A DNA stretch of 64,000 nucleotides, taken from assembly GCA_022925895.1 (NCBI GenBank), contig JAKSYS010000170.1, positions 34,671 to 98,670 of the forward strand. Reading direction: 5' to 3'. Under the pieces are notes generated by a model. The model worked only from the letters and a program-made list of their open reading frames with translations, had not been told where the DNA came from and searched no databases. Source of the stretch: Fragilaria crotonensis (taxonomy: Eukaryota; Bacillariophyta; Fragilariophyceae; Fragilariales; Fragilariaceae). Below are positions 1 through 8,735 of the stretch, piece by piece. How positions within the stretch are numbered: the first letter of the stretch is position 1; every line of letters begins with the position of its first letter. The position numbers were made by a program, and so were the translations under genes.

Positions 1-1803
1 TGCCATTAGGGTCATATGCCCCTTCGTGTCTTTCCAGTAGTACATGCACGGATCAACCAAACTCTGAATCATATTCATGTGCTTCGTCAGGTACTTACGT
101 AGTGTCTTCATAAAAAGTCTTGGGACATCCACTCCTCCATACATCGGACGAGTCAACATAATACAATAACGCCTCAATTCGTCTTCCGTTATATATCCCA
201 ATTCAACAATACCTTCCGGCCACTCTGCAAATACTGGCTTGTCGTCTTCAAGTTCCGCGTTTAAGAACGCTGCTTCGATGTCAATCATCTCAATCGTCCA
301 ACCTTCGTCTTGCCTGTACAGCGCGATAGTAATTGCGAGTCTGACCGTAGTATCCGTTGCAACAGGTGAAAATGACTCTGTATAGTCCACACCAGGTACC
401 ATCACGTAGCCCTTCAGTACGATTCTGCTCTTGTACCGTAGTGTGCCGTCTTGTTCCTCCTTGATCTTGAAAATCCACTTAACAGGTATCGGTTTTCGTC
501 CGTTTAACTTGTCCCTTGGGAATTTCTTCCATGCGTCGCGTGATATGAAATTATTAATTTCGGACTTAGCAGACGGTATCCACTCTTGCTTCTTCGGTCC
601 GGTCACAGCTGCACGAAATGTCTTAGGTTCGCCTGGGTCCGACGTAAGCATGGTATTAAATACCAGATGCGCAATTCGAGTTCTGCTTCTTGTACGCGTC
701 CCGGGCTCGTCGTTTTCGATCACAACTGGACTCTCAATTCCAAGTTTTTCAATTCTCTTTCCAATGGTGTTGTCCTCTGTTTTGCTGTTCCTCGACCATT
801 TCTTCGGCATTCTCGATGATTGTTTGTTCTGTAGGCAACTCCACGATTCGCTCTTCAACGCTGTCGCCTTCCTTTCGCAATATGATGACGTCTTCGTCGT
901 CATCGGAGTCAGAATCGAAAAGAATTGATGTTGGGGCACGTCCATTTTCGTTTCGTTCTCGTCGTGTACCTCGTCTTCTTTCGTTATCTCTCGCTCAATC
1001 ATCGACTCTATCCTCCCTGCTGAAGACATGGGAGTTTCAGCCGGTTGCATTGCAGTTATGGTCGCGATTTCCTCATCATACTCTGGAATGAGATGAATTT
1101 GGGGAGTCAATTCCTCTTCATCTGCCGCCAATTCAGCTTCCACCTCTTCCAGATCTTCACCTAGGACCATCTGACGGTCAAAGGCATCGTCCATTGTCAA
1201 TCTGATGTCATTTTCAGCCTTTGTCAAGTCAGCCCATGCATGAATATCTCTTGTTTCAACAATTTTTCCACTGTAGGGATTGTACATCCTGTACACATCT
1301 CTTGCATGGTTCTCAGCATAGCCAACCATGATCATTTTGGTGGCTTTCTCCTTGAACTTCCCCCTCATTGTCCCTCTGTTTGTAACATAGCCAATTCGGC
1401 CATATTCCACTGTGCTACCGTATATCGTGCACGGGGTACCGTAGAACAGTTCGTCGGGGGGTACTGTACTGCGGGTATTGGGTAGTGTATTCCCGAGTAC
1501 CGCCGCAGTCTTCGTCGCTTCCGCCCATAGTTTTCCCTGTAGAAATTTGGTCCATCCTGCAGACAGCATCATAGCCAGTGCTCTGTTGGCGTCTCGTGCA
1601 AACATGCGTTCAACAACTCCGTTATGCTGTGGTGTGTGCGGTGCCGTATACTCCATCTTGATATTGTACTGTCCTTCGCACATCTTCTTTAAATCCGAAA
1701 TGTGTTCTCCGGCATTGTCGCATCGGACGTACTTCACTTCAATACCAGCCGCCTTCAATTTGTCCAGAAGTTCTTGAAGGTGCGCTTTATCCCACTCTTC
1801 TTA
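1..1803 (-). CDS. copia integrase core plus reverse transcriptase, partial
   Basis: One minus-strand frame stays open from 1803 to the window edge. It contains the second half of the integrase catalytic core (down to about 1550), a linker, and the copia RT (RVT_2) from about 610. The RT is recognised by IPVKWIFKIKEEQDGTLRYK, then RIVLKGYVMVPGVDYTESFS, and by DPCMYYWK close to the edge. The absence of stops over 1.8 kb shows this part is little damaged. The polymerase YVDD box and RNase H would lie to the left of position 1. Confidence 0.8.
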
Positions 1804-2227
1804 GCGCCGTAAAGTCCCACGACTTTCTCGTTTTGTCGTCGACAATCTTGAACCAGTATCGTGATCCCGCAACCGTCTCGTTGTATGGACCACTCGTATC
1901 CATATATAGGCGTTCGCCACGTTCTTCAGCCTCGGTCGTCGTGATCTTATTGGTTCGTTTCTGCGTAGCTTTCGCACGTGCACATCCATCGCACACAGCC
2001 CACTCTCCCGTAGGTTTGATACCAAGCGTTTTAAGCAAGCTCCGAACCACTTTTTCCGTCGCATGTCCAAATTTTCGATGCGCCTCATTGATGTCCATGG
2101 CTTCATTCTTCTCGTTCTCGATGGTTTCGTCGCCTCGTTTCGCAATTCCTTCAGCATTAAAAGCTTCTCTTTCAAACGAAACTCGTCGCGCTTTCAGATA
2201 AGTCATCCCGTCTGTTTCCTTTGTCAA
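1801..2227 (-). CDS. copia integrase N-terminal zinc domain and start of the catalytic core
   Basis: The gag-pre-integrase region shows the HHCC pattern: AHRKFGHATEKVV followed by CDGCARAKA about 30 residues later. The first catalytic Asp follows in YMDTSGPYN, then WFKIVDDKTRKSWDF. The frame is lost at about 1800-1815. The integrase core continues in the next minus-strand frame, which holds the second Asp (RCDNAGEH) and the catalytic Glu (NGVVERMFARD). Together these form the DDE triad used to insert the cDNA. Confidence 0.8.
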
Positions 2228-3191
2228 ATTTCATCGTGTCACCAGATGGGTTCTTGAGCTCAGATTCGTCTTTCCTGCTCACAAACTCGTTCCCATTCTC
2301 ATTCAAACGTCCCACACTGATCAGGTTTCGAGCGAAGTCGGGGATAACCATCACTTCTCGCAAAATCATCCGTTTATTGGAGTGTTTTTGCTCCAAACAT
2401 AGATCTCCAATAGCTGTAGCTTTTAGGGTCTCATTGCTTCCAACTCTGACATGCTCTCCATCCAAAGTAGCCTTCAAATTAAACATGTTGTTGGTGGTCT
2501 TGGCAACATGAGTAGTGGCGCCCGAATCCATCAACCAGTTCTCAAAACCATCTTCATCATGGTCAGCAACAAACTTAGTTTTGCTGGAATTCGCCATGAA
2601 AACTTCTTCGTCCCACTTCCAATTACTTAGGCCTCGCGGGGTGTCCATGCGGTATTCAGTCGTGTCGGATTCCTTTTTCTTGTCTTTTTCGTCGTCGTTC
2701 CAGAAATCGTCTTCGTCATCGTCGTCATTGTCTTCGTGATTGCTTTCGTCATCGCTCGTTTCACACATATCAGCCCAACTCACGGGCTTTTTGATCCTTC
2801 GGAGATCTTCTTCGAGTTCGGCGTCGTTCTTTTCAATCCCATCGTAGTATTGACCAATTAATTCTTCTTCCGGTTCCGATACGTCGAGGGCAGTAATCGT
2901 CTCGGCAAATTTCTTGTACTTGCGATCCAACTCCGTATCAGGTTTACGTTTCCTGTTATCGTTCGCGATGTCGTTGAGAATCTCCAGGGCAAGCTTGTCC
3001 AGATCGATGTCGTTTTGTACCATTGGTTCCTCCCTGTTTCTCGTTTCGTGAATAGCCATTCCGACAAACATTCCCGAGTCGTTTCCTTGAGTTTTGCAGT
3101 GCTGCGCTCGGTGCCCAACTTGGCCACATTTGTAACATTTTCCCCGAAAACGAATTTTGCACTCCATTGCCATTCTTGACATTGACTCCAT
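2172..3191 (-). CDS. copia second zinc knuckle and aspartic protease segment
   Basis: This is the protease part of the copia polyprotein. It opens with a second CCHC knuckle (CYKCGQVGHRAQHC), then about 150 acidic residues (runs of D, E and N), then the retroviral-type aspartic protease signature LMDSGATTHV followed by the family's VxVIPDFARNLISVG segment at about 2300-2350. The frame ends out of register near 2210, where the integrase continues in another frame. The protease would cleave the gag-pol precursor. Two knuckles in one element is uncommon but seen in copia lineages. Confidence 0.75.
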   Translation of the reverse strand: MESMSRMAMECKIRFRGKCYKCGQVGHRAQHCKTQGNDSGMFVGMAIHETRNREEPMVQNDIDLDKLALEILNDIANDNRKRKPDTELDRKYKKFAETITALDVSEPEEELIGQYYDGIEKNDAELEEDLRRIKKPVSWADMCETSDDESNHEDNDDDDEDDFWNDDEKDKKKESDTTEYRMDTPRGLSNWKWDEEVFMANSSKTKFVADHDEDGFENWLMDSGATTHVAKTTNNMFNLKATLDGEHVRVGSNETLKATAIGDLCLEQKHSNKRMILREVMVIPDFARNLISVGRLNENGNEFVSRKDESELKNPSGDTMKFDKGNRRDDLSESATSFV

Positions 3192-4015
3192 TTCTCTCCC
3201 TCATTGCTCTTGCAGTCTCGTGCCTTGTGCCCTTGTTTTCCACACTTGTTACACTTCCCTTTAAACTGCCGCCAGCTGTTTCGTCCGCCGGTCGTCGTGA
3301 GCGCCAAATGCTTCTGATTTCGTTCGCCTCCTTTTTCGTCTCTCTTTTCTTGAATTCGTCCCTTATACGGCTCAATGAACATCTGATAGTGCGTTGTGAT
3401 CTCCTCAACGAAGTCTTGATGGTCCAGACCTTCACGCCCAATCTTGCCGTTCAACGAGGTGATGACGGCCTCGTATCGTCGTTTTGGCAAACGTGCCAAA
3501 ATTGTTGCTTGCATCTGTTCTTGGCTTCTCATGGTCCCATTTTCGCACTTACCAACCTCTCTGTTCAACCTTTCGAGCTCCAATATCCACATGTGCGGGT
3601 CCTCCATGTCATTCTTCATGTAACACTTCTCCAATTGCGTAGTCGCCTTCACAAGGTCTTTCGTCTTCTTCGAATCGTAGCGACTTTTCAACGCTTTCCA
3701 CATGTCGTTCGCCGTCTCTTCGGCCTCAATAATCGCAAATGCGTCGCCCTGGCATGACATAATCAAAAAATTGCGAGCATCGTTGTTCCACTTCTGCGCT
3801 TGTTCTTCCTCTCTTGTCAACTCCACAGCCCCTTGGCTTGGCAGCTTCAACTTCTCCAGCAGGCCCCTCTCAAAGCCTTTGGACGCAGCAAACACTTCTG
3901 CCTTCTTGAAGAACTCTCGCGGTTCCATACCGCCCTTCGTCTTGTCATTTCCCCAAAAAGGAATGACCTTGATCGTCTCGAGCGGACTCGACTTCATCGT
4001 CGCTTCGCTCGCCAT
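2858..4015 (-). CDS. copia gag polyprotein segment with CCHC zinc knuckle
   Basis: This is the nucleocapsid/capsid part of the copia element. The 385-residue frame starts MASEATMKSS. Its residues 30-230 resemble the UBN2/retrotransposon gag region (motifs FLIMSCQGDAFAII and MWKALKSRYD are visible). A classical CX2CX4HX4C knuckle lies at residues 255-268 (CNKCGKQGHKARDC), which binds element RNA in this family. The real protein probably leaves this frame near 3190, because the following protease lies in another frame that carries a second knuckle at about 3095-3137. The last ~110 residues of this frame are therefore probably out-of-frame sequence. Gag identity is confident; the C-terminal limit is not. 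Confidence 0.75.
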   Translation of the reverse strand: MASEATMKSSPLETIKVIPFWGNDKTKGGMEPREFFKKAEVFAASKGFERGLLEKLKLPSQGAVELTREEEQAQKWNNDARNFLIMSCQGDAFAIIEAEETANDMWKALKSRYDSKKTKDLVKATTQLEKCYMKNDMEDPHMWILELERLNREVGKCENGTMRSQEQMQATILARLPKRRYEAVITSLNGKIGREGLDHQDFVEEITTHYQMFIEPYKGRIQEKRDEKGGERNQKHLALTTTGGRNSWRQFKGKCNKCGKQGHKARDCKSNEGEKWSQCQEWQWSAKFVFGENVTNVAKLGTERSTAKLKETTRECLSEWLFTKRETGRNQWYKTTSIWTSLPWRFSTTSRTITGNVNLIRSWIASTRNLPRRLLPSTYRNRKKN

Positions 4016-4051
4016 CGTCGTCGTCGTTAGATCTTAACTCTCAAAAACAAT

Positions 4052-4065
4052 CGTTTTATAAAACG
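4052..4065. promoter_or_regulatory. 14-bp palindrome holding a TATAAAA word
   Basis: CGTTTTATAAAACG is a perfect palindrome 37 bp upstream of the copia gag start on the minus strand. It could be a TATA-type core promoter for the element, but the spacing leaves almost no leader, so this is only a possibility. Confidence 0.25.
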
Positions 4066-4177
4066 TGTTGAGAATCCCAGATATCGTGAGCGCGGTACCA
4101 CAGTACTTGCTCTGGTTATGGGGTGATAACTGCGGTTGTCAGGCCTTGACAAAATCAGCAAAGTAAAAGTTATGAGT

Positions 4178-4621
4178 TTAGGTTCTAACTAAACTCCTCT
4201 TCCAGGTTCCCTTCTCTGTCTCTCCAGAACCTTCTTCTGTCTTCTTCCTTCCTTGTGTCTCCTTCTTGTTCTTCCCAGTTCTTTTATAGTGGACTTCTGT
4301 CCAATCTCCTACATGTTTAATGTTCTTCATTGACTTTCCATAGTTTTCGTCCTCCGATGGAATCTTGGTTTGTTGGACTCTTTGGAAATCCGTAGTTCGA
4401 TTAATTTCGAATTCTTTATCCCAGTTCAGTCGTGCGTTCAATTCCGAGTTCACGTCTGACTCGAATCTGACATTCCGTCCAAACGTCGAATCTCTCTCGG
4501 CTTCGCCAACGACAGTATTTACTGTCTCACCGGTACTGGACTTATCCAGTAGCCTACTATCCTCGACAAGTGGGATAGTGGGTCTAGTGGGAGCGTCCGA
4601 CGGGATATTTTTGTGCTTCAT
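4178..4621 (-). CDS. hypothetical protein, doubtful
   Basis: This is an open frame of 147 codons, divergent from the SR140-like gene (120 bp between the two starts). The predicted protein is hydrophilic and rich in Lys, Glu, Thr and Arg, with no domain, signal peptide or membrane segment that I recognise. It lies between the copia element and the next host gene, so it may be part of the element's 5' region or chance coding. I assign no function. Confidence 0.25.
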   Translation of the reverse strand: MKHKNIPSDAPTRPTIPLVEDSRLLDKSSTGETVNTVVGEAERDSTFGRNVRFESDVNSELNARLNWDKEFEINRTTDFQRVQQTKIPSEDENYGKSMKNIKHVGDWTEVHYKRTGKNKKETQGRKKTEEGSGETEKGTWKRSLVRT

Positions 4622-4740
4622 GTTTGCTACAATGCTACAATATTCGTGAAGCGTGAAGTGAGCCCCGCCACTCGGTTACAGGAGACGCCTCATCGATTTC
4701 TCATCTGTCTCCGGTCGTTCCTGAATCGTTGTCAGTTCTA

Positions 4741-6396
4741 ATGATCCGTCGGCGTGGTGCCCCCCAGGAAGACTCTTCCGATGAGGAAGAAGACGACATG
4801 TTTTCTAAGCTGGCGAAAGATCAACATGTATCAGGAGCCACTAATTCGACATTGACTGGCCAGAATCCTCAAGCACCCCGTTCACAACCAATCGTTCCAT
4901 CAATAACGTCGTCCATGAAGCGTCACCACACTGCTATGAGTAATACTCGAAAGAAAGAAATGGATTCTCTCATCCAGGAACTAGAGGTCGAGAAATCAGC
5001 TATCCTCGGAGAACCACGCGCTTTTGTGCCGAACAAGCGAGGTTCTTACGTTGACCCCGGGGAAGAGCACCTCACAACCAATCTTTTTGTTGGTAATCTC
5101 GCTCCGACGTTGACTGAGGAGGCTATTACCGCTGTCTTCTCAAAATTCGGCGAATTGTTATCTCTTAAAGTCATGTGGCCTCGGACGGCTGAGGAACGTG
5201 ATCGGAATCGCGTGTCCTGCTTTGTATGCTATCGATATCGACGACATGCCGAAGCTGCCATGGAAGCCTGTAGCGAGTCCGACCCATTCAACGTCGGACG
5301 ACGACTGATGGTCCGATGGGGCAAGAATTTGCTCAACATGCAGGCAGACCACAATGCTATCAACACGGAGTTTTCAGATGGAGCCGATGAGCACTCATCA
5401 TCGTTTAACGACCGACCGTCCAAGCAATCTCCATCACCATTCTCTTATCGAGGCGAGCGTCGTCGACACAGACGTCCTGCTGACGGAAACTGGGATTTAA
5501 ACCCAGATGATCTCGCAGAGTTTCACACCTTGACTCGACGACAACTCTGTGCATCAAGAAAGTCTATATGCGAGGCAATGGCGTTTTGTTTTGAACACAG
5601 CAATGCCTCCGATCAGATTAGTAACCTACTAAAGGAACTTCTGCTCGAAGGGAATTGCAGTGTGGAAACACATGTCGCTCGTTTGTATCTGCTTTCGGAT
5701 GTGCTGTTCAATTCGCAACAACCTGGGATCAAGAATGCCTTTCGTTATCGCGACGCAATCGAGAAGATGGCCCCAGCTGTGTTCACAAGTCTCGGACAGC
5801 ACAGCGACGCTGCTCGTGGCCGAATGACTCGTCACAAGATTCAGCTGGCAATCCGCGCCGTTCTTGCTGCTTGGACAAATTGGTCAGTTTTCGATCCTTC
5901 CTTTCTCGACGAATTAGAAGCCTGCTTTGAGGGACGAGAAATTATTAAACCCGCGCCTGTCGAGGAAGAAACGAAAGATGACGGGGAAGAGAAAGAGGAA
6001 GAAAAGGAAGAAGTAGAAGTTATTATCCTGTCCGCTCGTGGGGATTGGACAGAGGTAAACGAAGGCGATGAATCTACCGTGGAACAACCGGAGCAAGTGG
6101 TATCGGAACTTCGGCATAACCCAAAGGAAGAGCCAAAAGACGCAGCAATCCATTCAACTGGGAATACTGACTGCACTGCGCTCGACGATAGTGATATTGA
6201 TGGTGATCCTTTGGAGGATGGCGATCTGGACGAGGAAGGCCTTCGGAGACTATATGCAATTCATGTAACTGACGATGACGACATTGATTCAAAAAAAGGT
6301 GGTGGAAGTCAGGATACAGACAATGTGGTGGATGGGTCTGATATTGATGGCGAGTCATTAAGCGAAGGGGACGACCTTGAACACACAGCCGTATAG
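4741..6396 (+). CDS. U2 snRNP-associated SR140-like protein (RRM + CID)
   Basis: The predicted 551-residue protein resembles SR140/U2SURP, a nuclear splicing factor associated with the 17S U2 snRNP. Residues 113-196 form an RRM with RNP-like NLFVGNLAPT, followed by the SR140-specific VMWPRTAEERDRNR and GRRLMVRWGKN. Residues 258-398 form a CID/RPR helical domain (FHTLTRRQLCASRKSICEAM..., LYLLSDVLFNS). CID domains in this family are related to those that bind the RNA polymerase II tail. The tail is strongly acidic (Glu/Asp runs and SDIDG repeats). The SURP module that lies between RRM and CID in animal SR140 is not visible; residues 200-258 are short and Ser/Arg-rich. I chose the ATG at 4741. 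The frame also opens upstream at a TTG. No intron is needed. Confidence 0.8.
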   Translation: MIRRRGAPQEDSSDEEEDDMFSKLAKDQHVSGATNSTLTGQNPQAPRSQPIVPSITSSMKRHHTAMSNTRKKEMDSLIQELEVEKSAILGEPRAFVPNKRGSYVDPGEEHLTTNLFVGNLAPTLTEEAITAVFSKFGELLSLKVMWPRTAEERDRNRVSCFVCYRYRRHAEAAMEACSESDPFNVGRRLMVRWGKNLLNMQADHNAINTEFSDGADEHSSSFNDRPSKQSPSPFSYRGERRRHRRPADGNWDLNPDDLAEFHTLTRRQLCASRKSICEAMAFCFEHSNASDQISNLLKELLLEGNCSVETHVARLYLLSDVLFNSQQPGIKNAFRYRDAIEKMAPAVFTSLGQHSDAARGRMTRHKIQLAIRAVLAAWTNWSVFDPSFLDELEACFEGREIIKPAPVEEETKDDGEEKEEEKEEVEVIILSARGDWTEVNEGDESTVEQPEQVVSELRHNPKEEPKDAAIHSTGNTDCTALDDSDIDGDPLEDGDLDEEGLRRLYAIHVTDDDDIDSKKGGGSQDTDNVVDGSDIDGESLSEGDDLEHTAV

Positions 6397-6397
6397 C

Positions 6398-7194
6398 CTA
6401 CTCGTCAAAGACTGGCATTGCCCAACATCCTGGCTCGGCTGAGGCGGGAAGCCATGGAATGGGATAATGGGTACCACCAACGGCGAATTGTGTTCCAGAG
6501 CCAATCTTGTCACTGTGTGCGACAATGTGCTCGGATAGGGCAACAGCGACTGACGATTTTATCAGGCCATAGCATCCAGTTTTCGGTGCAGACCCGTTCC
6601 ATTTCCTAGCAGTTGATGATACAGATGACCCGTTCGCGGGGATATCGCCAAACAACTCGGATCAAATCTTTGTCTCAAAGATGCAGCGAAGTATAGCTGC
6701 CAAGTATCCGGTGTGTCTCCGCCCATGGAATGAAAGACAATCGGCGAATCGGCTGGTCGCACGAAGTTTAGCTCCACGCCACAACGAGACACATAAGGAT
6801 AGTCTACACGAACGCACGTAGGAAGAAGTTCAAGATCTTGCTCTGTGGACTCCTTGATATTGGAGATGAAAAAATCTAAAAAGGCTGGACTCTTCAGCGA
6901 TGTGGCAACATTTTTTGGCTGAGTTTCCTCCAAGAAAATGCGCCCTTGAAGATCAATGTGATAAAAGTACTTCTTGGGTTTTCCGACGCCATGTTGTTCA
7001 TAAAACGAGTTTGACTTCACGATTGAAGATTGCCATTGTTCTATGTACTCCTTGCTACCGCTGCATAGGAGTCGCTGACTCGTTCGTGCTTGCCATGGTC
7101 GAAACCGACCAATAATCATGGTCAAATCGTCGGCTTGAGCCCGATGTGCTGGACCGATAAAGGTGTGAACAGTGTGATAGTGGACTTTCAGCAT
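6398..7194 (-). CDS. UPF0598 (C8orf82-like) protein, one frame break
   Basis: This is a conserved protein of unknown biochemical role. The family hallmark YFYHIDLQGRIFLEE is present, followed by a block with CGVELNFVRPADSPIVFH and later GHLYHQLLG. The last conserved helix (GLIKSSVAVALSEHI) lies in the next frame, so one extra G in the G3 run at 6593-6595 (plus-strand CCC) is needed to join them. With it the total is 265 codons, about 50 longer than the human protein. From the second Met (about residue 26) the N-terminus is basic with RFRPWQARTSQRLL, suggesting a mitochondrial presequence. Family identity is good; function is unknown. Confidence 0.75.
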
Positions 7195-8027
7195 ATTCTA
7201 GCACGACGAGTACTTGTACCTGGTTGTACCGGTAATAGAATCGTGGGCAAGTGACAATCGGAATACAGTCTCTCTATTTCTGCAGTATCTTTGCTGTACC
7301 AGCGTACTTGTCTATACACAGTGTAGGGTGTACTGTGTACTGTACCCAGATTTTCATCTTTGAAAGATGCGCATAGATGCCTCGCCGGAGCACAGAGTAC
7401 TGGTACCGTACTTGTACTCCAGAGGCCATAGTACCGATTAGAATGCAAGGAAATGACGTCAAGCATGACGTCACAGTACTAACCCTTTCACGTGCTACAT
7501 ACGGTGATACAGTACTCCAGTAAGACAGTAACATATGGAGAGCACGCTGATTGGTACGGCTTGACGTCATTTCCTTGCATTCTAATCGGATCCAAGTAGT
7601 AATCGTAGTACATACTACCGGTAGTCAAAAAATATTGCTGGTACAAGTAGATTTCACGCTACTGTAGTAAGAGTGGTACTGTACTACTTTGAGGAACTTG
7701 TACTGAACTCCGATCATGTGAGAGGTGAGAGCGTGAAGAAGATCTGATGAGTGGTCCGCGCCGGCGTATGTCATACTGGTACTACTCTACCACACCAAAC
7801 CCTCACGTTTCGGCACCATGCTTCATGTTCACCGAATCCTGCAGGTTGATGTTACACAGTGTATTATGTGCGTAGAGTTCTACTAACGCGTGTCCTCGAT
7901 TCAACTCACCTGCATTTATCGTCGCTGAAATCTCTGTCATATCTGATCGAATTCGACAGAGAACACTCGACACTCCCTCTCAGCAACTGGTCGTCTCTGT
8001 CGGTGCCGTGCGAATTCCTAACATCAA
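7195..8027. other. divergent promoter gap with GTAC words
   Basis: This gap lies between the divergent UPF0598 and bL9 genes. It contains the 31-bp inverted repeat and dozens of short GTAC/AGTACT/GGTACC words, densest at 7195-7530 and 7590-7700. I see no convincing coding frame. Confidence 0.5.
7434..7589. repeat. 31-bp perfect inverted repeat, MITE-like
   Basis: Arms at 7434-7464 and 7559-7589 are perfect reverse complements around a 94-bp centre. Each arm contains the words GAATGCAAGGAAATGACGTC. A second TGACGTCA palindrome sits just inside the left arm. No clear target-site duplication flanks it, so it may be a small non-autonomous transposon or a large regulatory hairpin. Confidence 0.7.
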
Positions 8028-8735
8028 ATGAAATCGTCTTTCATGATGTGGAACCAGGCTATCCTCCTCTTCGTCCTCATTCAATGTTCAAATGTTGTCG
8101 CGGCGCCGAGGATAACCCGAGCCTCGTTCGTCCCACCAGCCTCTCCTCGAATCGCCTCTTCTAGAGCTCCAACTTCCACAGTTGCTGGTGGTTATGGCTT
8201 GTGCGCAGATTCTAAGCTCTTTGCGAAGAAAAAGACTGTGGCTGCTGCTCCCAAGAAAGTTCAAGTCAAATTGTTGAAACACATTGCTGGAACAGGTCAG
8301 GCAGGTGACGTGATTATGGTGACACCTGCTTTCTTTAACAATAAGTTGCGACCGACGAAGAGTGCTGAGATTATTTCCGACGAGGAAGTCGCGAAGCAGA
8401 AAATTGAAGCAGAGAGAAGGCAAGCAGCCCTAGATGCTGCTGCTAATGCTGTTGTGAAAGACTTGGAGGAGTTTGTCTTGTCGATTCCACGAAAGAGTGG
8501 CCCTGATGGGCAACTTTTTGGAGGAATCGGACCGAAGATTATCATGGAGGAGCTCTCGAAGCATATGCCTAATGACTTATGGAGTGAAAAGAATGTGAGA
8601 ATCATTACCGTGACGGACGAAGAGGGAAACGCGTTGAAGGGAGACATCAAGCATTTGGGGAAGTTCAGTGCATCTATCAGTCTTACGAAAGACATTGTTG
8701 GCAAGGTGGCAATCTCCATTGTTGAAGAGTCGTAG
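8028..8735 (+). CDS. plastid ribosomal protein bL9 with bipartite presequence
   Basis: bL9 is a 50S subunit protein that binds 23S rRNA. The mature part begins at about residue 68 with KKVQVKLLKHIAGTGQAGDVIMV and continues with NNKLRPTKSAEI, the conserved N-domain. A long helix (VAKQKIEAERRQAALDAAANAV) leads to the C-domain that ends VGKVAISIVEES. The N-terminus has a hydrophobic signal sequence (AILLFVLIQCSNVVA) and then a basic, Ser/Ala-rich stretch with ASFVPP, typical of proteins sent to a secondary plastid. The start is the ATG that opens this signal sequence. The gene is intact without introns. Confidence 0.88.
   Translation: MKSSFMMWNQAILLFVLIQCSNVVAAPRITRASFVPPASPRIASSRAPTSTVAGGYGLCADSKLFAKKKTVAAAPKKVQVKLLKHIAGTGQAGDVIMVTPAFFNNKLRPTKSAEIISDEEVAKQKIEAERRQAALDAAANAVVKDLEEFVLSIPRKSGPDGQLFGGIGPKIIMEELSKHMPNDLWSEKNVRIITVTDEEGNALKGDIKHLGKFSASISLTKDIVGKVAISIVEES

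Larger units (their letters stand above)
1..4015 (-). mobile_element. Ty1/copia LTR retrotransposon, partial and frame-broken
   Basis: Reading down the minus strand from 4015, the order is gag, zinc knuckle, protease, integrase, reverse transcriptase, which is the copia order (integrase before RT). The RT is cut by the left edge of the window before its YVDD motif, so RNase H and the 3' LTR lie outside. Reading-frame changes are needed near 3190, 2210 and 1800. No LTR pair can be tested because one end is missing, and I found no clear tRNA-Met primer site just above 4015. The breaks could be decay, programmed shifts or assembly indels. The superfamily call is firm. Activity cannot be judged. 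Confidence 0.9.
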
